Shown: positions 24,097 to 32,942 of the stretch, one piece after another
Numbering within the stretch: position 1 is the first letter of the stretch
Layout: each line of letters begins with the position of its first letter
Origin: Myroides sp. 1354
Lineage (GTDB): Bacteria; Bacteroidota; Bacteroidia; Flavobacteriales; Flavobacteriaceae
DNA length: 64,000 nucleotides
Direction: 5' to 3'
Assembly: GCF_030324495.1 (NCBI RefSeq)
Contig: NZ_JACAGN010000009.1
Span: 51,909-115,908, forward strand
Program-made: the position numbers and the translations under genes
Notes under the pieces: generated by a model
Database searches by the model: none
The model's input: the letters and a program-made list of their open reading frames with translations, nothing else
What the model was told of the DNA's origin: nothing

Positions 24097-24390
24097 TTAA
24101 ATGGTATTAGCATTAATTTTATCATATTCTGCGTGGGTCCCTATAAAGCGAATCCACATCATTTGATGCCCAAAGTTCATTTTGACAATTAATCGGTAAT
24201 GATTCCCTTTAATATTAAAACATATTCTATTGTCGTCTAATATACTTGCGCTTGGATATTCGGCCTTTATTTCATTACTATTTTTCCAAGTTGCTTTTTC
24301 TGCCTCTTGATACCAAGCCTTTAATTGTTGCTCACTGTCTGCATGTTTTGTCCAAAACACACGTAACGTTTTTATCGCTATTACTCTCAA
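24097..24390 (-). CDS. higB: HigB-type mRNA interferase toxin
   Basis: A 97-residue RelE-superfamily toxin: RVIAIKTLRVFWTKHADSEQQLKAWYQEAEKATW, then NRICFNIKGNHYRLIVKMNF and WIRFIGTHAEYDKI, the classic HigB pattern with the HAEYD C-terminus. Ribosome-dependent mRNA cleavage is known for the family. The start is TTG at 24390, aligned with the family N-terminus; no in-frame ATG precedes it. A weak start codon is plausible for limiting toxin output. Toxin-first gene order is typical for hig. Confidence 0.88.
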   Translation of the reverse strand: MRVIAIKTLRVFWTKHADSEQQLKAWYQEAEKATWKNSNEIKAEYPSASILDDNRICFNIKGNHYRLIVKMNFGHQMMWIRFIGTHAEYDKINANTI

Positions 24391-24421
24391 TTAAAATAGT
24401 TTATACAAATTTAAAAATTAT

Positions 24422-24436
24422 TTCCCAATTCGGGAA
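24422..24436. promoter_or_regulatory. Candidate HigA operator
   Basis: TTCCCAATTCGGGAA is a near-palindrome with 5-bp arms, 32 bases upstream of the higB start, where the autoregulatory HigA site would lie. Confidence 0.45.
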
Positions 24437-24489
24437 CTTTTTTCAAGTATTTTATTGAATTGCTCTCTAAGATGTAATCAACACCTTGT

Positions 24490-25623
24490 TTAAAATCCAA
24501 ATTTAAGCTCTGGAATAAGCTCAGAGGCTTCTTTCATTTTACTATCTATGATCTTAGCATAGATTTGTGTAGTTCTAATTTCACGATGTCCCAAACGTTT
24601 AGAAACCGTGTAAATATCGGCGCCATTCTCTAGGAGTAGCACCGCATTGGTATGTCTCGCACTATGGAAGGTAATATGCTTGTGAATACCTGCTCTGTTA
24701 CACCAACGAACAATTTCATTATTGTAAATAGCCGAGTATTTAAGATTAGTGAAAACGAGTTGATTCAGTGATTCTCTTTCCCCTAAGAGTTCTCTTGCCT
24801 GTTTGGAGATATAGAGATACTCAACACCTTCCGTTTTCTCCTGTCTATAGATAACTCTACAAACATCATCTTCATCTCTTACTTCAGACCAAACAAGCTT
24901 ATTAATATCCGACCAGCGAAGACCAGTTAAACAAGAGAATAAAAAAGCTCGTTTAAGCACTTCGTATTTACAATCAGTTTTTACCAGACGTTGTACTTCA
25001 TTAAAAGTAAGATACTCTCTTTGGCTTTCCGCCTGTTTAAAACTCTTTACTTTTTGAGCATAGTTTATCGTTAGATACCCCTCTTCAAAGGCTAATCGAA
25101 GAGCAGCTCTAAATTTATTGAGATAGGAGTATTTTGAGTTTAATGAAAGCGGAAGTTTACTTTTTGTAAGGGCTTTTGTATCAAAGTAATGTCTGACTTT
25201 CTTTAAAAATTCATCATCTACTTCATCAAAAGTAAAAGTAGGGGAGATACAGCGTTTTAAATGAAGAAAAGAAGCCGTCCAGTTTCCGTAGTTTTTAGGA
25301 CTTTCATATTTCTCTTCTGTTTTCTCAAGAAAGAAATCCAGGAAGCAACGTTGTCCTTTGTGCTTATTCTTAATTCCATATTTACCTCTAAGGTTTTCAC
25401 TTTGTCGAATAGCTAAGATATTCTCAGCCATTTGAAGGGCTTCTTTGTTTTCCTTTCTCTCCTTTGGACTATTAGGAGCGCCATGTAAAAAGAGTTTTAG
25501 GTTTTCAAATTCTCTGATATGCCTTTTTTTACCTTCTAAGGAAACTTCAAATCCTTTATAGTATTCAATATGCAGACTAATCTTACCACTTGGTAATTTT
25601 CTTTGTTTAAGTGTGATGTTCAT
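24490..25623 (-). CDS. int: Tyrosine recombinase (integrase of the element)
   Basis: A 377-residue phage-type integrase. The N-terminal SAM-like core-binding domain spans about 90-190. The catalytic domain has Arg236 (TGLRWSD), Lys263, His320 and Arg323 (HSARHT), His346 (LGHRE) and nucleophile Tyr355 (TTQIYAKI). An arm-binding region (1-80) is of the usual Bacteroidetes kind. It is intact and lies beside the 3' end of mnmE, so it most likely integrates there. Repeats of a GTACCACA motif lie just upstream. Confidence 0.92.
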   Translation of the reverse strand: MNITLKQRKLPSGKISLHIEYYKGFEVSLEGKKRHIREFENLKLFLHGAPNSPKERKENKEALQMAENILAIRQSENLRGKYGIKNKHKGQRCFLDFFLEKTEEKYESPKNYGNWTASFLHLKRCISPTFTFDEVDDEFLKKVRHYFDTKALTKSKLPLSLNSKYSYLNKFRAALRLAFEEGYLTINYAQKVKSFKQAESQREYLTFNEVQRLVKTDCKYEVLKRAFLFSCLTGLRWSDINKLVWSEVRDEDDVCRVIYRQEKTEGVEYLYISKQARELLGERESLNQLVFTNLKYSAIYNNEIVRWCNRAGIHKHITFHSARHTNAVLLLENGADIYTVSKRLGHREIRTTQIYAKIIDSKMKEASELIPELKFGF

Positions 25624-25653
25624 AATTTTCTATATTAGGTTAGGGAGACTCAT

Positions 25654-25705
25654 TTTGTACCACATTTGTACCACATAATTTTAAAGTGTGGTACAAATGC
25701 GGTAC
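25654..25705. repeat. Repeated GTACCACA motifs upstream of int
   Basis: TTTGTACCACAT occurs twice head to tail with an 11-base period (25654-25665, 25665-25676), and inverted versions TGTGGTACAAA (25687-25697) and TGCGGTAC (25698-25705) follow. This cluster between int and the mnmE end is a good candidate for integrase arm-type binding sites or an int operator. Confidence 0.6.
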
Positions 25706-25803
25706 TAAATATAGAAAATAAGGACATCTTATAAAAATATTTAACACATAACTATTTGATTTTCAAAGTATTTCAAATCAAATAAAAGTATTAAAAAGAC
25801 AGG

Positions 25804-27195
25804 TTATTTACCGATACAAAAATTAGCAAAAATATTCCCCAGCAACTCATCATTGGTCACCTGACCCGTAATTTCCCCGAAGAAGTAGAGTGCTTGGCGG
25901 ATATCGATAGCCATAAGATCAGCCGAGAGATTCGTTTGTAAGCCCCATTTCACCTTTTCAATTTCCTCTAAAGCTTTGAGGAGAGAATCGTAGTGGCGTG
26001 TATTCGTAACGATGGTTTCATTGTTGCGGAGAGCCCCGGTGTTAACAAAGCCCAATAGCGTTTGTTTCAGTTCATCAATACCCAGGTTGGCCTTGGCAGA
26101 CATCAACATTAAATGCTCAATTTTCGATTGAAACAAGTCGATTTGCTCTTGCGACAAAAGATCCTGTTTATTGCAGACAACCAGCAGTGGTTTTAGCGGG
26201 TATTTATTCTTCAATTTCTCCAGTTCCACGTTGATTTGATCGATGGATTGAGATGTCAATTTACCCCCGTCGATCAAGTAGATTACAACTTGTGCCGCTT
26301 CAATTTTCTCGAAGGTCTTTTGGATACCGATGCTTTCCACCACATCTTTCGTATCGCGGATTCCCGCCGTATCGATGAAGCGAAAACCGATGCCGTCGAT
26401 GACTAGCTCATCCTCAATCGTATCACGCGTAGTACCTGCGATATCCGAAACAATGGCGCGTTCCTCGTTGAGTAAAGCATTGAGTAAAGTCGATTTCCCT
26501 ACGTTCGGTTCCCCAACAATCGCAACCGGAATTCCGTTTTTGATTACATTTCCAACCGCAAAAGAATCAATTAAACGCTTGAGGACGAATTCAATGCGAT
26601 CGATAAGCGCTTTGAACTGCGTGCGATCAGCAAATTCCACATCCTCTTCCGAGAAGTCCAATTCCAGCTCAATGAGCGATGCGAAGTTGAGTAGTTGCTC
26701 ACGAAGGAGAGCAATCTCGTTGGAAAAACCCCCGCGCATTTGCTGCATGGCAATTTGGTGGCTCGCCTCATTATCCGAAGCAATCAAATCCGCTACCGCT
26801 TCCGCTTGAGAAAGATCCAGCTTCCCATTCAAGAAAGCGCGCATGGTAAATTCACCCGGTTGAGCCATTTTAGCCCCTTTGCGCAAGCACAGTTGAATGA
26901 TTTGCTGTTGAATAAAAGTAGAACCGTGACAAGAAATTTCAATCGTATCCTCTCCCGTATACGAATGCGGGTTCTTGAATACAGAAACCAGTACCTGATC
27001 CAGTACGCGTTCCCCATCTACGATATGTCCGAGGTGGAGCGTATGCGTTTTTTGTTTGGTCAGATCTTTCTTTTTGATCGATTGAAAGATGCCATTTACC
27101 AGAGAAATAGCATCTTTTCCCGATACACGTATTATGGCAATTGCCCCAGCACCCGAAGGAGTGGCTAAAGCAACAATAGTATCTTGTAATATCAT
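25804..27195 (-). CDS. mnmE: tRNA modification GTPase MnmE
   Basis: A 463-residue GTPase that with MnmG makes the cmnm5U34 modification of tRNA wobble uridines. Visible are the N-terminal tetrahydrofolate-binding domain (DTIVALATPSGAGAIAIIRVSG), helical domain, and G domain with GEPNVGKST, DIAGTTRD, DTAGIRDT and NKQD, plus the invariant C-terminal CIGK (Cys460). The frame is open to 27234, but a -7 promoter element at 27215-27222 lies inside that extension and the family N-terminus begins at ATG 27195. The mobile element sits against its 3' end without disrupting it. Confidence 0.95.
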   Translation of the reverse strand: MILQDTIVALATPSGAGAIAIIRVSGKDAISLVNGIFQSIKKKDLTKQKTHTLHLGHIVDGERVLDQVLVSVFKNPHSYTGEDTIEISCHGSTFIQQQIIQLCLRKGAKMAQPGEFTMRAFLNGKLDLSQAEAVADLIASDNEASHQIAMQQMRGGFSNEIALLREQLLNFASLIELELDFSEEDVEFADRTQFKALIDRIEFVLKRLIDSFAVGNVIKNGIPVAIVGEPNVGKSTLLNALLNEERAIVSDIAGTTRDTIEDELVIDGIGFRFIDTAGIRDTKDVVESIGIQKTFEKIEAAQVVIYLIDGGKLTSQSIDQINVELEKLKNKYPLKPLLVVCNKQDLLSQEQIDLFQSKIEHLMLMSAKANLGIDELKQTLLGFVNTGALRNNETIVTNTRHYDSLLKALEEIEKVKWGLQTNLSADLMAIDIRQALYFFGEITGQVTNDELLGNIFANFCIGK

Positions 27196-27214
27196 GGGTA
27201 TATCTAAATAAGCA

Positions 27215-27222
27215 CAAAGATA
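27215..27222 (-). promoter_or_regulatory. -7 element of mnmE promoter
   Basis: Minus-strand TATCTTTG matches TAnnTTTG. The leader would be only about 15 bases, supporting the start at 27195. Confidence 0.5.
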
Positions 27223-27465
27223 GTATTTATTCATTTATGTTGAGATGGTGAGGTTTTGCTCTTTGCTCTTTGTGAGGTTTGCTCTTTGTAGAGAATTTAC
27301 GACTTCACAAAAAAGCAACCAACAAAAAAACATGTACAATTTTCATCTATTTAAGTGTTGTTTTTTCATTTAAAAGCGTGATAAATACAGCATTTTTTTG
27401 AGTATTGGAAACGAAAAAGCTAAACTTAATTTCTTATCTTTATAGAAATCAAAATTAACACTACT

Positions 27466-28299
27466 ATGAAAAAAATACTTTTTCCAACAGACTTTTCAGA
27501 AACAGCAAATAACGCTTTAATATACGCGCTAAAGATGGCGGACAGCCAAAAAGCAACCCTTTTTGTGTTACATGCTTATGAGATGCCAGTAATTTCTGCA
27601 ACAGCGAATCCAGTAATGGTACAAGACGTATATAAATCCATTGAGTTAAGCAATTTTGAAAACTTTAAAGATCAAGTACCTTTCATTCGCGATATCGCTA
27701 AAGAAAATAACTTAGATCACGTACCTATGCATTTTATCCTAGAAGAAGGCTTCTTGAATACCATTTTAAAGAAAAGAGTAGAGGAGGAGGAAATCGACTT
27801 AGTTGTCATGGGAACCAACGGGAACTCAGGATGGGATAGAAAATTGTTAGGATCCAATACGGTAAATGCGATCAACTCTTTAAAAGCACCAGTATTAAGT
27901 GTACCACATGATGCTGTGTTCAACGGAATCAATTCAATTGCATTCTCTACCTTATTCAATACAAACGACAAAATTGTATTAGATAAATTAGTCAAGATTG
28001 CAAAGGGATATGATGCTACGATTAAGTGTATTCACGTGATAGATGACGTCGATAAAATCAAACAAGAAGTAGTAGATAGCTGGTTGGAGCACTACAAAGG
28101 AAATCCAATTACTTTCGCTATTGTAGAAGGAAAAGATGTAGAAAAAGAAATCTTCACATTCTTAGATAAAGAAAATATTGATTTGCTTGTATCAGTGAAG
28201 AGAAACAGAAGCTTCTTAGACAAATTGTTCACGTCGAGTATGACAAAAAAATTGAGTTATCATACCCATGTGCCAATCATTGCTTTCCATGAAGAATAA
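27466..28299 (+). CDS. Universal stress protein, two UspA domains
   Basis: A 277-residue protein with two UspA domains. The first begins KKILFPTDFSETANNALIYAL and contains the ATP-binding pattern VVMGTNGNSGWDRKLLGSNT (about 107-126); the second (about 148-277) begins SIAFSTLFNTND and is more divergent. Such tandem proteins bind ATP and respond to stress or stasis. It stands alone between two opposite-strand genes and ends at a strong terminator. Confidence 0.9.
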   Translation: MKKILFPTDFSETANNALIYALKMADSQKATLFVLHAYEMPVISATANPVMVQDVYKSIELSNFENFKDQVPFIRDIAKENNLDHVPMHFILEEGFLNTILKKRVEEEEIDLVVMGTNGNSGWDRKLLGSNTVNAINSLKAPVLSVPHDAVFNGINSIAFSTLFNTNDKIVLDKLVKIAKGYDATIKCIHVIDDVDKIKQEVVDSWLEHYKGNPITFAIVEGKDVEKEIFTFLDKENIDLLVSVKRNRSFLDKLFTSSMTKKLSYHTHVPIIAFHEE

Positions 28300-28304
28300 A
28301 AATA

Positions 28305-28341
28305 AAAAAAGTCGTAAAGTGAATTGCTTTACGACTTTTTT
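28305..28341. terminator. Bidirectional terminator between convergent genes
   Basis: AAAAAAGTCGTAAAG and CTTTACGACTTTTTT pair around a 7-base loop; it serves the universal stress gene and the minus-strand gene ending at 28361. Confidence 0.85.
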
Positions 28342-28360
28342 ATTGTTTAAACGTTTGAGT

Positions 28361-28939
28361 TTAAACCTCTTTATTTTTATTGATTTCATCTTGAAGTTGT
28401 CTTCTTATTTTTTGTTCTCTTTCCAAAGAAGATTTGCGAAACTCCTCAAATTCCTCGTCTGTTTCTTTTAATTTCTTAATGGCATCTTTCGTATCCACAT
28501 GCCCTTTTTTAAAGCGGAAATAAAACAAAGTAACCAGCACAAGAAGAAAGCCAAATATTGCTAGTATAGTGGTTTGAATCACGTTTTTATCTGCGCGAAT
28601 ACCCAGGAAATCAAAGTGGTCCTCTTTCGCTAAAGACGTCTTTAATTCCTGTTCAGCCGTAGCCAACTTTTGAGTCGCTGTATCTAATTCTTGTTTATGT
28701 TGTTCAATTAACGCCTGGTTTGCTACTTCTTTGGTTTTGTATTGACGAAGAGAATCCTCTACATTTTGTTGTAAATCCAAGAGACTTTGCTTATCAACAA
28801 TTTTGAAATTTTGATAATTGGATGATTTATTAAATAAGGTAGAGAATTGATTTGTGATAGTTTTGATATTGCCCTGTGCAAAAACTGTACTCGTCAGTGC
28901 TAGGGTTGCAACCAGTAAAATACGTTTTATTCTTTTCAT
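28361..28939 (-). CDS. Exported single-pass coiled-coil membrane protein
   Basis: A 192-residue protein with a signal peptide (cut after VFAQ, about residue 22), a coiled coil (about 50-110, QQNVEDSLRQYKTKEVANQALIEQ...), a transmembrane segment (about 121-142, TTILAIFGFLLVLVTLFYF) and a charged helical tail (DAIKKLKETDEEFEEFRKS). Similar flavobacterial proteins are often labelled tRNA (guanine-N1)-methyltransferase, but no methyltransferase motif is present. Function unknown; envelope location is inferred. Confidence 0.75.
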   Translation of the reverse strand: MKRIKRILLVATLALTSTVFAQGNIKTITNQFSTLFNKSSNYQNFKIVDKQSLLDLQQNVEDSLRQYKTKEVANQALIEQHKQELDTATQKLATAEQELKTSLAKEDHFDFLGIRADKNVIQTTILAIFGFLLVLVTLFYFRFKKGHVDTKDAIKKLKETDEEFEEFRKSSLEREQKIRRQLQDEINKNKEV

Positions 28940-29189
28940 TGAGTAACTATTTTGTATTACAATTTTATAGAGGTCTAAGATAAGTTATTTATTATTATAA
29001 AAAAGCTTTATGAAATATAATTTTTAAGAAAAATTTATTTTTTATTTTGATACTATTAGCAAAAAAAATGGTATTAATATAAAAAAAAGGGAATTCTGTT
29101 GAGGTAATTGTTTGATAGTCAAAAAATAGTATGTATTATATACCATATTGTATTTTATAACGTTAGTTTTGAAGTAAAATTGAAAATAA

Positions 29190-30164
29190 ATGATAGAAAA
29201 TCTTTTTTCTAGTAGTAGATTGTTTTTTTGTTGGTTCCTCTTTCTTTCTGGGACAATGACGCAGTATGGACAATCGCTTAATCAGGATGAATTGACAGCG
29301 GTCAAAATGTGGTTAGACGAAGATGGGGATACTAGCTTATATATAAAGGTCAGTGCGGCTTGTAACAATTACGACAGCAAAAGAGCTTTTGATTATATTG
29401 GATTGCCTTCTGCGATTACACTAAAATTAAAAAATGATTTAGGAGACACAACTTTTGTGTACAAACATCCGCGCTATGAATCGTCCATGTTGATGTTTTA
29501 CAGCGAGGCTGTATGGTTTAAAACCTATGAGTGGAAACAGGCGGTTTTTATTCCTCTTTTTTACTGCAGTCAAAAGCACGGTGCCACCATGCCATTGTCT
29601 TATATTATTTTGTACAACCAACAAATGAAGGTGGTTCATCTCTCGTTTCAATGTAAGCCTGAAGTTTGGGGAACTTGCGTTCCCGTGTTTAAAAAGCGCA
29701 ACCTAAAAAGTCAATTGACTCAACTACCTGAGGCTTTGCAAGCAGATTTTGTTCAATACATCGAAAAAAACTATACAACGCGAGAAGATTTATTTCCCAA
29801 TCACATGACGTTCAAACAAAAGAAATACAAAGACTGGAATCTCGAATCTGTGGTCTCTATCGTGGAAGCAAGCTATCCGCACGAATTACTTCGTCGTTTA
29901 CATACCTTTATTGAAGATCGCAAATGGCAATTGGCCGAAGCCTACCTCAAAGAGTTCGAATACCTATATGTCAACGAAGAGGGAATCGTTACGATTTCGG
30001 GATTTCGCACGAGTAAACAAACCTATGAAAAGGAAATGCAGTATAAGATCAATATAACAGAGGAAGATCAATTGTTGGAACAAGCCAATTATTATGTAGA
30101 AGCAGGTGATTTTCAACGAGCATATCAGTTGTACGCTGCTATTCTGAAAGAATTCAAGCTATAA
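29190..30164 (+). CDS. Exported hypothetical protein
   Basis: A 324-residue protein that I do not recognise. An N-terminal hydrophobic stretch (LFFCWFLFLSGTMTQYGQS, about 11-29) is a likely signal peptide. The rest is soluble; the C-terminal part (EDQLLEQANYYVEAGDFQRAYQLYAAIL, about 294-321) resembles one TPR repeat. A thioesterase-like gene follows 57 bases downstream and may be co-transcribed. Confidence 0.65.
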   Translation: MIENLFSSSRLFFCWFLFLSGTMTQYGQSLNQDELTAVKMWLDEDGDTSLYIKVSAACNNYDSKRAFDYIGLPSAITLKLKNDLGDTTFVYKHPRYESSMLMFYSEAVWFKTYEWKQAVFIPLFYCSQKHGATMPLSYIILYNQQMKVVHLSFQCKPEVWGTCVPVFKKRNLKSQLTQLPEALQADFVQYIEKNYTTREDLFPNHMTFKQKKYKDWNLESVVSIVEASYPHELLRRLHTFIEDRKWQLAEAYLKEFEYLYVNEEGIVTISGFRTSKQTYEKEMQYKINITEEDQLLEQANYYVEAGDFQRAYQLYAAILKEFKL

Positions 30165-30221
30165 TTGTTTTTCCAAGCGGTTAAAAATTCTTACCTTCTT
30201 GGTTTAACTAAAAAATATAAT

Positions 30222-30680
30222 ATGAAAAAAGCAATACAAGATTTATATCCAGAAAATTTAGCCCATTGTTATGGTTGTGGAAAGTTAAATCCAGCTGGAC
30301 ATCAACTGAAAACCTATCTCGATGAAGAGGGGGGAACCATGGCTCATTTTACCCCGAAAAGTGAACATACTGCTTTGCTAGGAAGTGTATATGGCGGATT
30401 AATCGCGTCTCTATTAGATTGTCACGGTACAGGATCAGCCGCAGCTTTTGTCTGTATAGAAGATAAAATTCCCTTTGAAACACCCCTTCCAGTGCGCTGT
30501 GTAACCGCTTCGCTAAAAATAGATTTTAAAGCGATGACCCCGATGGGTGTTCCCTTAGTATTAAAAGGAAAATTGAGAAGTATTGAAGGTAGAAAAATTT
30601 GGGTCGATATGACTCTATCAGCAGGAGATATCCTCTGTGCCACGGGCGAGATTCTCGCCATTCGATTAAAAGAAGAATAA
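30222..30680 (+). CDS. PaaI-type hotdog thioesterase
   Basis: A 152-residue hotdog-fold protein starting MKKAIQDLYPENLAHCYGCG. The segment GSVYGGLIASLLDCHGTGSAA (about 75-95) holds the expected Gly-Gly and Asp/His of acyl-CoA thioesterases, followed by TASLKIDFKAMTPMGVPL. The frame is open from 30165 with a TTG, but ATG 30222 starts the family sequence. The CYGCG N-terminus is typical of this PaaI subgroup. Substrate unknown. Confidence 0.8.
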   Translation: MKKAIQDLYPENLAHCYGCGKLNPAGHQLKTYLDEEGGTMAHFTPKSEHTALLGSVYGGLIASLLDCHGTGSAAAFVCIEDKIPFETPLPVRCVTASLKIDFKAMTPMGVPLVLKGKLRSIEGRKIWVDMTLSAGDILCATGEILAIRLKEE

Positions 30681-30696
30681 AGCTATAGGAATATAA

Positions 30697-31145
30697 TAAA
30701 AGCGAGTGATCTCAAAAGAGAACTCGCTTCTTTAAAAAACGATGGAATCTACTAGTAGTAGGAAGAGTTCTTGTTAACTACCTATTTGTTTTGCCGTAGC
30801 TCATACATAAAGTAAAAAGCGAGCCATCCTTTTGAGATGACTCGCTTCTTTAAAAAACTAGGGAATCTACTATGTAGTAGGAAGAGTTCTTGTTAACTAC
30901 CTATTTGTTTTGCCGTAGCTCATGCATAAAGTAAAAAGCGAGTATCTTTTGGGATGACTCGCTTCTTTAAAAAACTATGGAATCTACTATGTAGTAGGAA
31001 GAGTTCTTGTTAACTACCTATTTGTTTTGCCGTAGCTTATACATAAAGTAAAAAGCGAGCATCTTTTGAGATGACTCGCTTTTTTAAAAAACTATGGAAT
31101 CTACTATTTAGTAGGAAGAGTTCTTGTTAACCACCCTCTTCGTTT
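30697..31145. repeat. Fourfold tandem repeat of a gene tail plus terminator
   Basis: Four units of 117-119 bases begin with GCGAG at 30702, 30819, 30938 and 31055. Each has a hairpin (GCGAG...CTCGC) flanked by T and A runs, then the sequence that in the last unit is the final codons of the glycosyltransferase (LTRTLPTK, read on the minus strand). In the three left units this tail is decayed, with an in-frame TAG before LTRTLPT. The units are thus duplicated gene ends with their terminators. Confidence 0.9.
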
Positions 31146-32504
31146 TGCCGTAGCAATCGCATAAGGTGTAATCCAAAATAGGGTAAACGTATAGAAAATA
31201 CTGTAGGTATAGGCCCAAAAGGAATCCTTGAGATTGTATTTCTTCGCGTAAAACAACACCTGAATGGAAGAGAAGATTAAAATACCAGCTAAAGCACTAC
31301 TGATGAACATAATAGGATAACTGAGAATCAAATACAACATCAAGAGCATCATCGGATAAGCTAAAATTACTTTCAACCATTGGTTTAAGAGTAAAATACG
31401 CGGTCCTGTTGTAGAACCTGCTCTAAACTTGCGAAAGGCAAATTTACTCATCATGATATTCTCTCTGACATTACTGCGTTCCCAACGGATAAACATCTTG
31501 TACAATCCTTTGAAATTCTCTGGTGTATTGGTTAGAACATAGGCGTTTTTTTGAAACAATACATGATACCCTTGTTTTAAAATCATATTGGTCATGGCGC
31601 GATCTTCGCCAATGTCAGAAGGCGTACCCATAAACGTTTGGTTGATCCATTGTTCTAAACAGTTCATCACAGCTGTTCTTCGATAAGCCGCTAAAGCGCC
31701 TGGTGTACACAGCACACTGTTTAACGCACTTTGTGCCGATCGAATGAACTCAAAACTAAAGACAAAACTCACGTTGAGCATTTTGGGAATAATTCCATCT
31801 TCTGTATTTAAAACCAATACATTCCCCCCTACAGCTCCACATAATTCGTTGTGAGCAAAAGGACTAACCAATTGTCTTAAGGTATCTTGTCTGACGATAG
31901 AATCACTGTCAACGGTTACAAACACCTCACCTTTACCCAGTTTAAAACCGCGATATAAGGCATGTCTTTTCCCCATATTACGGGGTTGTTGGTATATTTC
32001 AACGCGAGATTCCAATACCGCTTTTGCTTTTTGCATCCAAATCCACGTATCGTCTTTGCTGCCATCGTCAAAAGAAATAATCTCTAATTTGTCGGCGGGG
32101 TAATCACTTTGAGCTAAACTCAATAAGGTATCATAAACCAAGCGCCCTTCATTATAAGCAGGTACAATAACCGTACAAGTAGGCAATTCATCATCAGAAA
32201 CTGGGGCAACTGGTTTGTATCTAAAATATTGATAGAAAATATAAAGCAAGAAAAGTACTTGTACAGCCAAAAGAGCCATACTAAGACCAAAAAATAATTG
32301 CCCGCCCCATCCTTCTAAACGCTTCAATTGCATACGCTCAAAATAAGGGTGAAAGTGATAGAGAATCACCACACTACTAAACAATAGGACAAAGGTTAGC
32401 GCTAACACTAAATAATCGGTAAGACTAAAGCGCTGCTGTTTATTCGAGATTTGCGAATTGCTTAGGGGCGAATGCGCAAGCTTGGGGACTTGGTTTGTTT
32501 TCAT
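31104..32504 (-). CDS. Processive family 2 glycosyltransferase, membrane-bound
   Basis: A 466-residue polysaccharide synthase-like enzyme. Two N-terminal transmembrane segments (about 30-48, 70-92) precede the GT-A domain: TVIVPAYNEG (about 108-117), DDGSKDDT, VFVTVDSDS (the DxD, about 194-202), IGEDRAMTN (catalytic ED) and the WERSNVRE segment in place of QxxRW. Three or four C-terminal membrane segments follow (about 375-450). It resembles NodC, hyaluronan and poly-GlcNAc synthases. It is monocistronic. Its 3' end has been duplicated three times downstream. Confidence 0.88.
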   Translation of the reverse strand: MKTNQVPKLAHSPLSNSQISNKQQRFSLTDYLVLALTFVLLFSSVVILYHFHPYFERMQLKRLEGWGGQLFFGLSMALLAVQVLFLLYIFYQYFRYKPVAPVSDDELPTCTVIVPAYNEGRLVYDTLLSLAQSDYPADKLEIISFDDGSKDDTWIWMQKAKAVLESRVEIYQQPRNMGKRHALYRGFKLGKGEVFVTVDSDSIVRQDTLRQLVSPFAHNELCGAVGGNVLVLNTEDGIIPKMLNVSFVFSFEFIRSAQSALNSVLCTPGALAAYRRTAVMNCLEQWINQTFMGTPSDIGEDRAMTNMILKQGYHVLFQKNAYVLTNTPENFKGLYKMFIRWERSNVRENIMMSKFAFRKFRAGSTTGPRILLLNQWLKVILAYPMMLLMLYLILSYPIMFISSALAGILIFSSIQVLFYAKKYNLKDSFWAYTYSIFYTFTLFWITPYAIATAKRRGWLTRTLPTK

Positions 32505-32942
32505 ATGTATGTCAATTAGTGGAAAAGATTATGCCTCAGTTTAATTCTTGCATCGAGTAAAAATGAAGAAATAAGGATGCAATGACAACCTTTCGCTACT
32601 TATAACACAAGATGCGTGCCATTTGATTTTATTGGGGTTTTCAGCTGTTTTTAACGTATTGGCTTCCCCATATTGTTGAATTGGACAACACATTGTTTAG
32701 ATTGAGTCCAAAGTGCATAGGCAATTTAAATGCCGTTGATTCTCTCTTTTGAATCTGTTTTTAAGGAAGAAGTATAGGAAGAAGAATACGCAAAATGAGA
32801 ATAATTGACCTGGTATTTAGAGGGGGGATTCAAATTGTAAACCTACTGCTCTTCATTTTATTGAAGGATACCACTGAATTTTAAAGCTCAAACGTTAAAA
32901 AATCTGCTATCTTTGAAGGGATAACTTTTACAATATATTAAG
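32505..32942. other. Divergent intergenic region between glycosyltransferase and galE
   Basis: 438 bases with no gene. A -7 element TATCTTTG at 32908-32915 fits a galE promoter. Both divergent promoters must lie here; nothing else is supported. Confidence 0.5.

Larger units (their letters stand above)
819..25803. mobile_element. Tra-type integrative conjugative element, probably incomplete, next to mnmE
   Basis: Mob genes, a long tra operon, excisionase-like and integrase genes, a toxin-antitoxin pair and cargo genes lie together between chromosomal sequence on both sides. The integrase gene is adjacent to the 3' end of mnmE, a natural insertion point. Bounds are approximate: I could not find a repeated copy of the mnmE end at the left side. 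The order mobA-mobB, cargo, traA-G, traI-N is recognisable from CTnDOT-like elements, but the coupling protein gene and traO to traQ are not seen. Confidence 0.75.

Noticed and set aside
25745..25800. Inverted ATTTGATTT/AAATCAAAT as mnmE terminator
   Set aside because: It forms a stem, but no clear T run follows on the minus strand, so I do not list it as a terminator.
26330..27217. Several long frames antisense to or overlapping mnmE
   Set aside because: mnmE is a well-defined gene over the whole stretch; the other frames have low-complexity Ser-rich or Arg-rich composition typical of shadow frames.
30697..31145. CRISPR array
   Set aside because: Units are 117-119 bases, contain terminator stems and gene-tail sequence, and lack distinct spacers or cas genes nearby.
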